Source: Rubritepida sp. (GTDB taxonomy: Bacteria > Pseudomonadota > Alphaproteobacteria > Acetobacterales > Acetobacteraceae). From it: a DNA stretch of 8,758 bases. The DNA lies in the NCBI GenBank assembly GCA_007129145.1, contig SKWC01000320.1:1-8758 (forward strand), given 5' to 3'. Both the position numbers and the translations under genes were made by a program. The notes beneath the pieces were generated by a model that made no database searches, was not told the origin of the DNA, and saw only the letters and a list, made by a program, of their open reading frames with translations. Position 1 is the first letter of the stretch; each line of letters starts with the position of its first letter. Below are positions 1 through 7,967 of this stretch, piece by piece.

Positions 1-152
1 GGCGGCGGGGCGGCGGCCGCGGGCGCATGGGCGCGCGCCACGCGGATGCGCGCATCCTTCTCGACCAGCTCGATCTCGGTCAGGTCGGTCTCGCGCAGGA
101 TCTCCGCGAGGCGGCGGATCGCCTCGGGGTCGAACTGGATGCCGCTGGTCAT
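1..152 (-). CDS. accB: Biotin carboxyl carrier protein of acetyl-CoA carboxylase, N-terminal part only
   Basis: AccB carries the biotin that biotin carboxylase (AccC) charges with CO2 and the carboxyltransferase then uses to make malonyl-CoA, the first step of fatty acid synthesis in the cytoplasm. Only the first 50 codons lie in the window. They read MTSGIQFDPEAIRRLAEILR, then ETDLTEIELVEKDARIRVAR, then an Ala/Pro-rich stretch. This matches the AccB N-terminal helix and strand (…IRxLAxILxETxLTEIE…, then …RIRVAR) followed by the flexible Pro/Ala linker. The biotinyl domain with its lysine motif would lie beyond the left edge and cannot be seen. The ATG overlaps the aroQ stop (ATGA), so translation is probably coupled, and aroQ-accB(-accC) is a common alphaproteobacterial order. 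Truncation is due to the window edge, not a mutation. Confidence 0.88.
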   Translation of the reverse strand, partial: MTSGIQFDPEAIRRLAEILRETDLTEIELVEKDARIRVARAHAPAAAAPP

Positions 153-604
153 GGCGCGTTGTCCTCGCTGTCGGCGATCAGCCCGGCCATGGCCTGCAGC
201 GCGAGCGCATAGCCCGCGACGCCCAGCCCCGCGATCACGCCGGTGGCCGCCTTGGAGACCAGGCTGTGCTGGCGGAACTCCTCGCGGCGGTGGATGTTGG
301 TGATGTGCACCTCGACAACCGGAAGGCCGACCGCCAGCAGCGCGTCGAGCACCGCGACCGAGGTGGTGGTGTAGCCCGCCGGGTTGATCACGATCCCCGC
401 CGCATGGCCACGGCATTCCTGGATCCAGGTGACAAGCTCGCCCTCGGTGTTGGTCTGGCGGAAATCAATCGCGAGTCCCAGTTCCTCGGCGACCTCGGCG
501 CACAGGGCCTCGACATCGTCGAGGGTGGCGGTGCCGTATTTCTCCGGCTCGCGCGTGCCCAGCATGTTGAGGTTGGGGCCGTTCAGCACGGCGACGAGTT
601 TCAT
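149..604 (-). CDS. aroQ: 3-dehydroquinate dehydratase, type II
   Basis: Converts 3-dehydroquinate to 3-dehydroshikimate, the third step of the shikimate pathway, as a cytoplasmic dodecamer in this family. The protein has 151 residues, the normal size. The start at 604 (MKLVAVLNGPNLNMLGTREP) fits the family N-terminus; an in-frame start at 658 would add 18 unsupported residues. Visible family features are NGPNLNMLG (8-16), Arg18, catalytic Tyr23, Asn74 in VINPAG, catalytic His100 in VEVH and the NIHRREEFRQHS segment (103-114). One oddity is that the segment normally reading THTS reads T-T-T-S, so residue 80 is Thr where the family has a substrate-binding His (His81 in Mycobacterium tuberculosis). 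Also NHEGE reads NTEGE, though that His is not invariant. The gene overlaps accB by four bases and is divergent from thiS. The family call is firm; full activity is an inference. Confidence 0.93.
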   Translation of the reverse strand: MKLVAVLNGPNLNMLGTREPEKYGTATLDDVEALCAEVAEELGLAIDFRQTNTEGELVTWIQECRGHAAGIVINPAGYTTTSVAVLDALLAVGLPVVEVHITNIHRREEFRQHSLVSKAATGVIAGLGVAGYALALQAMAGLIADSEDNAP

Positions 605-712
605 TGGCGAGTCCAGCGGGGAGGGATGGTCGGGCAATCGGCATTGTTGCGCTAGCACGCGGCCCGGCGCAGCGGCAAGCCGCCCGCCTTGTCGTCCTGG
701 AAAGGCCTCGCC

Positions 713-727
713 ATGTTCCGGCCATGA
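713..727 (+). other. Four-codon mini-ORF (MFRP) ahead of thiS, possible translational coupler
   Basis: GGAAAGG at 699-705 is the best Shine-Dalgarno-like sequence in the thiS leader, but it is 18 bases from the thiS ATG, too far for normal use. It sits 7 bases before an ATG at 713 that reads Met-Phe-Arg-Pro and stops at TGA 725-727. That stop overlaps the ATG at 724 as ATGA. This geometry would let ribosomes load at 713, terminate and restart on thiS. No function for the peptide is implied. It may be chance, since thiS could be translated directly from 724 or 739. Confidence 0.35.
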
Positions 728-963
728 CCGAGACCATCATGGCCAAGACATCGGCTCCGGGGCTGACGCTGAGCGTCAATGGCGCGCCCATGGCGGTGCC
801 GCAGGGCAGCACCGTGCTGGACCTGCTGGCGCTGTGCGGCCTGCCCGCGCAGAAGATCGCGCTGGAGCGCAACCTCGAGATCGTGCCCCGCTCGGCCTAT
901 GGCAGCACGCTGCTCGAGGCGGGCGACGCGATCGAGATCGTGCATTTCATCGGGGGCGGCTGA
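724..963 (+). CDS. thiS: Thiamine biosynthesis sulfur carrier protein ThiS
   Basis: Small ubiquitin-fold protein that carries sulfur as a C-terminal thiocarboxylate and donates it to ThiG for the thiazole ring of thiamine. The protein has 79 residues from the ATG at 724, or 74 from the ATG at 739 ([20 protein letters not shown]), which is nearer the usual 65-70. Family marks are the early LSVNG strand, [11 protein letters not shown] in the middle, [13 protein letters not shown] at the end and the required terminal Gly-Gly. Start choice is uncertain: 724 is favoured by the overlap with the upstream mini-ORF stop, 739 by family length. The stop is one base before the thiG ATG, so the two form an operon whose products work together. 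No TPP riboswitch motif (CTGAGA box) is visible in the 119-base leader. Confidence 0.92.
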   Translation: MTETIMAKTSAPGLTLSVNGAPMAVPQGSTVLDLLALCGLPAQKIALERNLEIVPRSAYGSTLLEAGDAIEIVHFIGGG

Positions 964-964
964 G

Positions 965-1756
965 ATGACGCAGATCATGCCGGAGGACGACCACTGGACG
1001 GTGGCCGGGCGGCGCTTCCGCTCGCGGCTGATCGTGGGCACGGGGCGCTACAAGTCGCTGGAGGAGACGGCGGCCAGCATCGCCGCCAGCGGCGCCGAGA
1101 TGGTGACGGTGGCGGTGCGCCGGGTGAACCTCAGCGACGCGAGCGCGCCCATGCTGCAGGATTTCGTCCCGCCCACGCGCTACACCTACCTGCCCAACAC
1201 CGCGGGCTGCCACACCGCCCAGGAGGCGGTGCGCACGCTGCGCCTGGCGCGCGAGGCGGGGGGCTGGAACCTGGTCAAGCTGGAGGTGCTGGGCCCGCCG
1301 CCCTTCCTCTACCCGGACATGGCCGCGACCTTCGAGGCCGCCGCCGCGCTGATCGCCGATAATTTCGAGGTGATGGTCTATTGCGCCGACGACCCGGTGG
1401 CGGCCAAGCGCCTGGAGGAGATGGGCTGCGTCGCCATCATGCCGCTCGGCGCGCCGATCGGCTCGGGCATGGGGGTCGTGAACCCCTACATGATCCGCGC
1501 CATCAAGCAGCAGGCCAAGGTGCCGGTGCTGGTGGATGCGGGCATCGGCACGGCCAGCGAGGCCGCGGTGGCGATGGAGCTGGGGTGCGATGCGGTGCTG
1601 CTGAACAGCGCCATCGCCCACGCCCGGGACCCGGTGCGCATGGCCGAGGCGATGAAGCATGCGGTCATCGCTGGCCGCCACGCCTTCCTGGCGGGGCGCA
1701 TGCCGCGCGACTATCGCGCCGACCCGTCGAGCCCCGTCAGCGGCACCATCGCCTGA
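965..1756 (+). CDS. thiG: Thiazole synthase ThiG
   Basis: Condenses 1-deoxy-D-xylulose 5-phosphate, dehydroglycine and the ThiS thiocarboxylate into the thiazole phosphate precursor of thiamine, in the cytoplasm. The protein has 263 residues, the usual size for this TIM-barrel family. Visible marks are the N-terminal [13 protein letters not shown] (19-31), [10 protein letters not shown] (47-56), [14 protein letters not shown] (76-89), the Schiff-base lysine Lys105 in [19 protein letters not shown] in the phosphate-binding region, [15 protein letters not shown] and the C-terminal [13 protein letters not shown]. The start at 965 follows the thiS stop by one base; reading frames open further upstream but that part lacks family similarity. 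thiO and thiE, often neighbours in related genomes, are absent here. The gene converges on the XRE regulator, with 15 bases between the stops. Confidence 0.97.
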   Translation: MTQIMPEDDHWTVAGRRFRSRLIVGTGRYKSLEETAASIAASGAEMVTVAVRRVNLSDASAPMLQDFVPPTRYTYLPNTAGCHTAQEAVRTLRLAREAGGWNLVKLEVLGPPPFLYPDMAATFEAAAALIADNFEVMVYCADDPVAAKRLEEMGCVAIMPLGAPIGSGMGVVNPYMIRAIKQQAKVPVLVDAGIGTASEAAVAMELGCDAVLLNSAIAHARDPVRMAEAMKHAVIAGRHAFLAGRMPRDYRADPSSPVSGTIA

Positions 1757-1771
1757 CGAAGCCCGCCCGGC

Positions 1772-2233
1772 TCAGTTGCCGACGGGGGTCATCGCCTTGA
1801 TCAGGTCGAAGACGCGGCGACGCACCGCCGGGTCCTGGATGCGGTAGTAGGCGCGCACCAGCTCAAGCGTCTCGCGCCGATGCAGCGTGTCGTCCTCGAA
1901 AGGCGCCAGATCCTCGGCGAAACCGCCGCTGCGCCGCGCGAAGCTCTGGCTGCCACCCACGGTGGCGGGCATGTCGTCGAAGAAGAAGCTGATGGGCACG
2001 TCCAGCACGCGCGAGAGGTCGAACAGCCGCGATGCACCGATCCGGTTCACGCCGCGCTCATACTTCTGAATCTGCTGGAAGGTGAGACCGAGCGCCTCGC
2101 CCAGGCGCTCCTGGCTCATGCCAAGCAGCGTGCGGCGCAGCCGGACGCGCGAACCCACATGGACATCTATCGGACTGGGCCGATGTTCCTTTTCGCTGCG
2201 GGCGGAGTCTGCGCCCTCACGCGGCTCGTTCAT
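1772..2233 (-). CDS. XRE-family helix-turn-helix transcriptional regulator
   Basis: Predicted DNA-binding regulator of 153 residues. The Cro/C1-type HTH spans about residues 22-86: VGSRVRLRRTLLGMSQERLG is followed by the recognition-helix region LGLTFQQIQKYERGVNRI and ASRLFDLSRVLDVPISFFFD. This core is highly conserved in a widespread alphaproteobacterial group; PhrR of Sinorhizobium belongs to this type (from memory). The last 65 residues, with a charged helical stretch DDTLHRRETLELVRAYYRIQ, resemble the C-terminal tail of that group. The start is ambiguous. ATG 2233 has AGGTGA 8 bases upstream, while an in-frame GTG at 2245 has GGAGG 8 bases upstream and would add VSIA. A longer ATG at 2293 lacks support. 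It lies downstream of lnt in the same direction, a familiar alphaproteobacterial position. Target genes are unknown. Confidence 0.9.
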   Translation of the reverse strand: MNEPREGADSARSEKEHRPSPIDVHVGSRVRLRRTLLGMSQERLGEALGLTFQQIQKYERGVNRIGASRLFDLSRVLDVPISFFFDDMPATVGGSQSFARRSGGFAEDLAPFEDDTLHRRETLELVRAYYRIQDPAVRRRVFDLIKAMTPVGN

Positions 2234-2362
2234 GGCGATGCTCACCTTGTTCACCTCCGAGAGGCCAAGCACAACCGGAACCGGGCGGGGCATGGCACGG
2301 TGGACGGCCGGGACCGAATCACACGCGTCAGGTATGCCGAATTCCTACTTGGACAACCACCC

Positions 2363-2390
2363 GGTTAAGATTTTAGAAGGATCATGTCAA
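2363..2390 (-). promoter_or_regulatory. Candidate promoter of the XRE regulator gene
   Basis: On the minus strand a perfect TTGACA (plus-strand TGTCAA at 2385-2390) lies in the lnt-XRE gap. At the normal distance the -10 match is poor: TCTTAA at 14 bases or TTAACC at 16 bases, with TAAAAT too close. The surrounding 60 bases (2361-2420) are 37% GC by direct count, against 75% in 2461-2520, which fits a control region. The -35 is good and the -10 weak, so activity may need an activator or another sigma factor. The transcript would carry a leader of roughly 110 bases or more before the regulator start. Confidence 0.4.
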
Positions 2391-2430
2391 TAGATAGCTT
2401 TCGTCTCGTTTTTGATCAGATTCGATCCTG

Positions 2431-3951
2431 TCACGAGCCCACCTGGACGCGTTTCCGCCGGCCCGCCGCCAACCCCAGCAGCAGAAGAAGCGCCGCAAGC
2501 CCAAGCGGCAGCGCCAGCCCATGCCGGGCGAAGGCGGTGGGCGGCGCAGCACCCGGCAGCCCCGTCTCGATGCTGCCCATCGCGCCCAGCGCCAGCCGCA
2601 CCACCTCCCGCCCCGAGGCGTCGAACACCGCCGATATCCCCGTCTGGGCAGCCCTCACCAGGGGCAACCCCTCTTCCACCGCCCGCAGCCGCGCCGCCGC
2701 GAGGTGCTGGTAGGGTCCGGCGGAATGGCCGAACCAGGCATCATTCGTCAGGTTCAACAGCCAGCCGGGGCGTTCGGTTCCCACCACCCGGCCGGAAAAG
2801 ATCACCTCGTAGCAGATCAGCGGCGACACCGCCGGCACCCCCGGCAGCGAGAGCGTGACCCGGCCCGGCCCTGCCGAGAAATCCAGCCCTCCGGTGACCA
2901 CGCGGATCGGCAGCAGCCCGCCCAGCGGCATGTATTCCCCGAAGGGCACCAGATGCGCCTTGTCATAGACCGGCCCCAGCACGCCCTCCGAATCCAGGGT
3001 GACCATGCTGTTCCACAGCTGCGAGAGCCTTCCGTCCCCGTCCCAGGCCGCGCGCACGCTGCCCGCCAGCAGCAGGGCGCCTGGCGGCAACGCGGCGGCG
3101 ATGGCCTCGCGCGCGGCCGCGTCCTGGGTCAGCAGGAAGGGACTCGCCGTCTCGGGCCAGATCACCAACACCGGCTGGCCGGGGTGCGATTCGGTGGCGC
3201 GCGCCGCGGCCTCGGCACTGAGCTGCAGGTAGCGGCGGAAGATCGGCACGCGCTGCGCCTCCTCCCACTTCACATCCTGCGGCACATTGCCCTGCACCAG
3301 CACGATGCGTGCCGCCACTTCCGAGGGAACGGGACGCTGCAGCGCCCAGGCGCCGAAACCGGCCCAGGCTGCGATGCCCGTGGCCAGCAGCGGCGCCGCC
3401 CGCCGCCAGCCCAGCACGGGCAGCCCGGCCAGCAGCAGGGTGATCAGCGACAGCCCATGCGTGCCGATCAGCTGCGCCGGCTGGATGGGCAGGGCGTGGA
3501 AGGCCCAGGCCGTGCCCAGCAGATTCCAGGGAAAGCCGGTGAACAGCACGCCGCGCAGCATCTCGGCCAGGGTCCAGGCGCCAGCGAAGGCCAGCACCCC
3601 GGGCCAGCCCGGACCCGCCCGCCAGGCAGCCCAGGCGGGCAGCGCCGTGAACATTGCCAGCGGCAGCGCCAGTGCCGGGGCGGCCAGCGGGACCAGCCAG
3701 AACCAGCGCTCGATCTCGGTGAACAGCGCATGCGTCACCCAGTAGAGCCCGGCCAGGTGGTGCCCGAAGCCGAACAGCGCCCCCCACCACAGCGCCTGCC
3801 GCGCGCCCCGCGCGCGCCACAGCAGCCACAGGAAGGCCGGGATGGTCGCCAGCAGCAGCGGCAGGAGGTGCAGCGGCGGCAGGGCGAGCGCCGTGGCCGC
3901 CCCGAGCAGGAATGCCGCGACTCCGGGACGGGAGGCCATGAAGCGTCGCAT
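2431..3951 (-). CDS. lnt: Apolipoprotein N-acyltransferase
   Basis: Transfers an acyl chain from phospholipid to the N-terminal cysteine of apolipoproteins in the inner membrane, the last step of lipoprotein maturation after Lgt and LspA. The protein has 506 residues, the normal length. Residues 1-200 are strongly hydrophobic with several membrane segments (about 10-50, 55-75, 83-108, 116-135, 160-200). A nitrilase-like periplasmic domain follows at about 213-465, then a last membrane helix at 477-497 ending in the basic tail RRKR. The catalytic triad is visible: Glu267 in VIWPETASPF, Lys331 in YDKAHLVPFGEYMP and Cys380 in LICYEVIF; LTNDAWFGHSAGPYQH is also typical. The start at 3951 has a second in-frame ATG four codons on. 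It lies 47 bases after corC, in the usual miaB-phoH-ybeY-corC-lnt order. Confidence 0.97.
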   Translation of the reverse strand: MRRFMASRPGVAAFLLGAATALALPPLHLLPLLLATIPAFLWLLWRARGARQALWWGALFGFGHHLAGLYWVTHALFTEIERWFWLVPLAAPALALPLAMFTALPAWAAWRAGPGWPGVLAFAGAWTLAEMLRGVLFTGFPWNLLGTAWAFHALPIQPAQLIGTHGLSLITLLLAGLPVLGWRRAAPLLATGIAAWAGFGAWALQRPVPSEVAARIVLVQGNVPQDVKWEEAQRVPIFRRYLQLSAEAAARATESHPGQPVLVIWPETASPFLLTQDAAAREAIAAALPPGALLLAGSVRAAWDGDGRLSQLWNSMVTLDSEGVLGPVYDKAHLVPFGEYMPLGGLLPIRVVTGGLDFSAGPGRVTLSLPGVPAVSPLICYEVIFSGRVVGTERPGWLLNLTNDAWFGHSAGPYQHLAAARLRAVEEGLPLVRAAQTGISAVFDASGREVVRLALGAMGSIETGLPGAAPPTAFARHGLALPLGLAALLLLLGLAAGRRKRVQVGS

Positions 3952-3998
3952 GGCGCTGCCCTACCCCGCCGCGCCGGGAGGCGTCCACAGCGCCGTGG

Positions 3999-4976
3999 CT
4001 ATTCGGCCGCCGCGCTGCGCCCGGGCGTCCCTTGGGGCGTCCCCTGGGGCGTCCCTTGGGCCGTACCTTGGGCCGCCCCGTTTTGGCCCGCCCCGCCTTG
4101 CCCCGCCCCACTGTGGCTCGCTGCGGCCGGCCGGCGCACCCGCAGCCGGCGGATGCGCCGCGCATCGGCCTCAAGCACGCGGAACTCCAGCCCCGATCGA
4201 TGGCTGAAGATCTCGCCGCGCGCCGGCACGCGCTCGGCCAGGGTGAAGACCAACCCGCCCACCGTGTCGATGTCCGCCTCGCGCTCCTCCTCGGTCAGGA
4301 CGGGGCCCAGGCGCGCCTCGAAATCCTCGATGGGTGTGCGGGCGTCGAGCTCGAACACGCCCTCGCCGCGCTCGGTGATCTGGGGCGTGCCGATCTCGTC
4401 ATGCTCGTCGGAGATATCGCCGGTGATGGTCTCGACCACATCCTCGATGGTCACCAGCCCGTCCACGCCGCCGTATTCGTCCACCACCAGCGCGAGGTGC
4501 ATGCGCTCCTGGCGCATGCGCAGCAGCAGGTCCAGCACCGGCATGGAGGGCACGACGAACAGCGGCTTGCGCAGCACCGCGCGCAGCGAGAAGGCGCCCT
4601 CGCGCCCCACCGCCGCGATCACGTCCTTGATGTGCACCATGCCCAGCACTTCATCGAGCTGGCCCTGGAACACCGGGTAGCGGCTGTGGCCCTCGCGCTG
4701 GATGGCGGCGATGGCCTGCTCCAGCGTCAGATCCACCGGCAGGGCGATGATGTCGGCGCGCGGCACCATCACGTCATGCGCGGTCACGTCGCGCAGCTTC
4801 AGCACATTGGCCAGCAGCAGGCGCTCATGGCGATCCAGGGCGGCGCCGCCGGGCTGCGCCTCCTCCTGGGTGCCGATCAGCGCCTCCATGCGGTCGCGCA
4901 GGCTCTCGCCGCGGCGGGCGAACAGGCCGCGCAGGCGCTGGAGCAATTCGGGGCGGGGTTGCGAATCCGAGGGCAT
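3999..4976 (-). CDS. corC: CorC/HlyC-family CBS-domain protein
   Basis: Cytoplasmic member of the CorC/TlyC family, linked to magnesium and cobalt efflux or envelope integrity; the exact role is not settled and the 'hemolysin' label is historical. The protein has 325 residues and no DUF21 membrane domain, so it resembles E. coli CorC (about 290). Residues 50-75 hold HERLLLANVLKLRDVTAHDVMVPR. A CBS pair follows at about 66-125 (HSRYPVFQG, LGMVHIKDV) and 135-190 (ALVVDEYGGVDGLVTIEDVV), then the CorC_HlyC domain at about 205-282. An unusual Gly/Gln/Thr/Pro tail at 283-325 contains QGT repeats. The start is 3 bases after the ybeY stop, with GAGG just upstream, and lnt follows. Confidence 0.94.
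   Translation of the reverse strand: MPSDSQPRPELLQRLRGLFARRGESLRDRMEALIGTQEEAQPGGAALDRHERLLLANVLKLRDVTAHDVMVPRADIIALPVDLTLEQAIAAIQREGHSRYPVFQGQLDEVLGMVHIKDVIAAVGREGAFSLRAVLRKPLFVVPSMPVLDLLLRMRQERMHLALVVDEYGGVDGLVTIEDVVETITGDISDEHDEIGTPQITERGEGVFELDARTPIEDFEARLGPVLTEEEREADIDTVGGLVFTLAERVPARGEIFSHRSGLEFRVLEADARRIRRLRVRRPAAASHSGAGQGGAGQNGAAQGTAQGTPQGTPQGTPGRSAAAE
4026..4073. repeat. 12-bp tandem repeat, four copies, in the corC 3' end
   Basis: Units on the plus strand are CGTCCCTTGGGG (4026-4037), CGTCCCCTGGGG (4038-4049), CGTCCCTTGGGC (4050-4061) and CGTACCTTGGGC (4062-4073), each differing from its neighbours by one or two bases. Being 12 bp, gain or loss of a unit keeps the corC frame. The minus strand encodes repeated (Ala/Pro)-Gln-Gly-Thr in the C-terminal tail. 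The adjoining CG-rich stretch to about 4110 looks like decayed copies. Confidence 0.88.
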
Positions 4977-4979
4977 GGC

Positions 4980-5472
4980 TCAGGCCGCCTCGCGCCAGCG
5001 CGCACGCCAGGGATTGGCCACGCCGATCCGGCGCAGGATGCGCGCCTCGGCGCGCTCCATCGCCATCGCCTCGCCCGCCGCCGCATGGTCATGACCCAGC
5101 AGGTGCAGCGCGCCATGCACCAGCAGATGCGCCAGATGCGCGGCCATGGGCCGCCCCGCCTCCGCCGCCTCGCGCCGCACCACGCCATAGGCGAGTGCCA
5201 GGTCGCCCAGCGTCCCGCTGCCCTCGGGCGCGGGGAAGGAGAGCACGTTGGTCGGCTTCTCGCGGCCGCGGAAGCCGGCATTGAGCCGCCGCACCGCCGC
5301 ATCGTCGCTCAGCAGCAGGGTCAGGTGCCCCGAGGCACCCTGGTCCGCCAGCGTGGCAGCCAGCGCGCGTCGCGCCAGCGCCTCCACCCGGGGCAGCGCG
5401 GCGCGCCAGGCGCGCGCCTCCACCACCACATCCACTTCCGCACGCCCGACGGCCACCACGCCGCCGGGCAGG

Positions 5473-5489
<17 letters not shown>
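4980..5489 (-). CDS. ybeY: Endoribonuclease YbeY, rRNA maturation factor
   Basis: Zinc-dependent single-strand endoribonuclease needed for 16S rRNA 3' maturation and 70S ribosome quality control. The protein has 169 residues from the ATG at 5489, close to the family's 150-170. The metal site HGALHLLGHDH is complete, with His125, His129 and His135 (H-x3-H-x5-H). LNAGFRGREKPTNVLSFP (69-86) and GDLALAYGVV are also family marks; the usual RGxDKPTNV has Glu for Asp here. The start at 5489 has GGAAGG six bases upstream. It overlaps the end of phoH by 17 bases, so translation is probably coupled, and PhoH/YbeZ is a known YbeY partner. ATG 5495 is an alternative but has its Shine-Dalgarno sequence directly abutting. 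Confidence 0.95.
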
Positions 5490-6521
<1,032 letters not shown>

Positions 6522-6525
<4 letters not shown>

Positions 6526-7910
6526 GCGGCGTGTTGCTCCGGGTTGGGGGGGTGGAGAAGCTCCCCGGACAGGGAGTTGGGGTGTCCGGCAAGGATTCGC
6601 AGGGGGATGAGGCGGCCGATCATCGCGGCCGGGGCCTCGGCATGGACCGGCTGCAGCCAGGGGGTGCGGCCTGAGAGCTGGCCGGGATGGCGGCCGGGGC
6701 CGGTGAAGAGCACATCCACAGCCTGCCCGGCCTTGGATGCGTTGAACGCCGCCTGCTGGGCGCGCAGCAGCGCCTGCACCTCGGCCAGCCGCCGGTCCTT
6801 GGTGGCCTCGTCCACATGGCCGGGCGCGCCGGCGGCCGGCGTGCCGGGGCGGGGCGAGTATTTGAAGCTGAAGGCCTGGGCGAAGCCCACGCGCTCGATC
6901 AGCCGCAGCGTGGCCTCGTGGTCGGCCTCCGTCTCGCCGGGGTGGCCCGCGATGATGTCGGTGGACAGCGCCATGTCCGGCCGCGCCGCGCGCAGCGCAT
7001 CCACGATGCGCAGGTAGTCCTCGGCGCGGTGGCCGCGGTTCATCGCCGCCAGCACCCGGTCGCTGCCCGACTGCACGGGCAGGTGCAGGAAGGGCATCAG
7101 GGCGGGGATGTCGCGATGCGCCGCGACCAGGTCATCGCCCATCTCCCGCGGGTGGGAGGTGGTGTAGCGCAGCCGCTCCAGCCCCTCGATCCCGGCCAGC
7201 GCCGCCAGCAGCCGCGCCAGGCTCCATTCGCGCCCATCCGGCCCTTCGCCGTGATACGCATTCACATTCTGCCCCAGCAGGGTGATCTCCCGCGCCCCCT
7301 GCCCCACCAGCCGCCGCGCCTCCGCGATGACCGAAGCCGCGGGCCGCGAGTATTCCGCGCCGCGCGTGTAGGGCACCACGCAGAAGGCGCAGAATTTGTC
7401 GCAGCCCTCCTGGATAGAGAGGAAGGCGGTGACGCCCTGCGGCGCGCTGGCCTCGGGCAGGTGGTCAAACTTGTCCTCGGTGGGGAATTCCGTCTCGATC
7501 ACATGGCCGCCGGCCCGCGACACCCGCGCCACCAGCTCGGGCAGCTTGTGGTAGCTCTGCGGGCCGAGGACGAGGTCCACATAAGGGGCGCGGGCGGTGA
7601 TCTCCGCGCCTTCCGCCTGGGCGACGCAGCCGGCCACCGCCAGCAGCATCTCCTGGCCCTCGGCGCGGCGGGCCTCCTTCATCACGCGCAGCCGGCCAAG
7701 CTCGGAGAACAGCTTCTCGGTCGCCTTCTCGCGGATGTGGCAGGTGTTGAGGATGACCATGTCCGCGCCCTCGGGCGCGTCCACCGGCGCATAGCCCAAG
7801 GGGGCCAGCACATCCGCCATGCGGTGGCTGTCATAGACGTTCATCTGGCAGCCCCAGCTGCGCAGGAACAGGCGCTTCTTTCCGGTCGAGGCGTCGGAGG
7901 TCTGTGTCAT
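6522..7910 (-). CDS. miaB: tRNA-2-methylthio-N6-dimethylallyladenosine synthase
   Basis: Radical-SAM methylthiotransferase that converts i6A37 to ms2i6A37 in tRNAs reading UNN codons. The protein has 462 residues, normal for the family. The N-terminal MTTase domain (about 12-130) has the auxiliary cluster cysteines Cys21 (SWGCQMN), Cys57 (NTCHIRE) and Cys95 (VAGCVAQ). The radical SAM domain (about 155-390) has the CxxxCxxC motif at Cys170, Cys174 and Cys177 ([16 protein letters not shown]), then LLGQNVNAY and HLPVQSGSD. The C-terminal TRAM domain (about 395-445) has [20 protein letters not shown]. The start at 7910 has GAGGG about 6 bases upstream. It is the first gene of the minus-strand run and overlaps phoH by four bases. 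Confidence 0.97.
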
Positions 7911-7924
7911 GGCTGGCCCTCGCC

Positions 7925-7943
7925 GGCCGCCGATGGGGCGGCC
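7925..7943 (-). repeat. Inverted repeat (7-bp stem) in the miaB leader
   Basis: On the minus strand GGCCGCC pairs perfectly with GGCGGCC around a five-base loop (CCATC), starting 15 bases upstream of the miaB ATG. No T-run follows, so it is not a typical intrinsic terminator. It could fold in the 5' leader close to the ribosome binding site. In DNA this GC-rich such a stem can arise by chance. Confidence 0.4.
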
Positions 7944-7967
7944 CGCGGGGGGCAGATGCGGAACACC

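Noticed and set aside
605..658. Longer AroQ with 18 extra N-terminal residues
   Set aside because: The added residues do not resemble the family, whose N-terminus begins right at the MKLVAVLNGPN strand.
605..723. TPP riboswitch ahead of thiS
   Set aside because: No CTGAGA core or paired arms found by reading; an Rfam scan would settle it.
964..1000. Upstream extension of thiG to base 779
   Set aside because: The extra 62 residues are a shadow of thiS in another frame and lack ThiG similarity.
1757..1771. Intrinsic bidirectional terminator between thiG and the XRE gene
   Set aside because: Only 15 bases, with no stem and no T-run.
2405..2430. Intrinsic terminator after lnt
   Set aside because: A GATC/GATC pairing of only 4 bp precedes a short A-run on the minus strand, the wrong base for a terminator tail.
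2521..4680. Plus-strand open frame of 719 codons opposite lnt and corC
   Set aside because: It is antisense to two genes with complete catalytic and domain motifs. Its translation is rich in Arg, Gln, Pro and His with no family features, as expected of an antisense frame in high-GC DNA.
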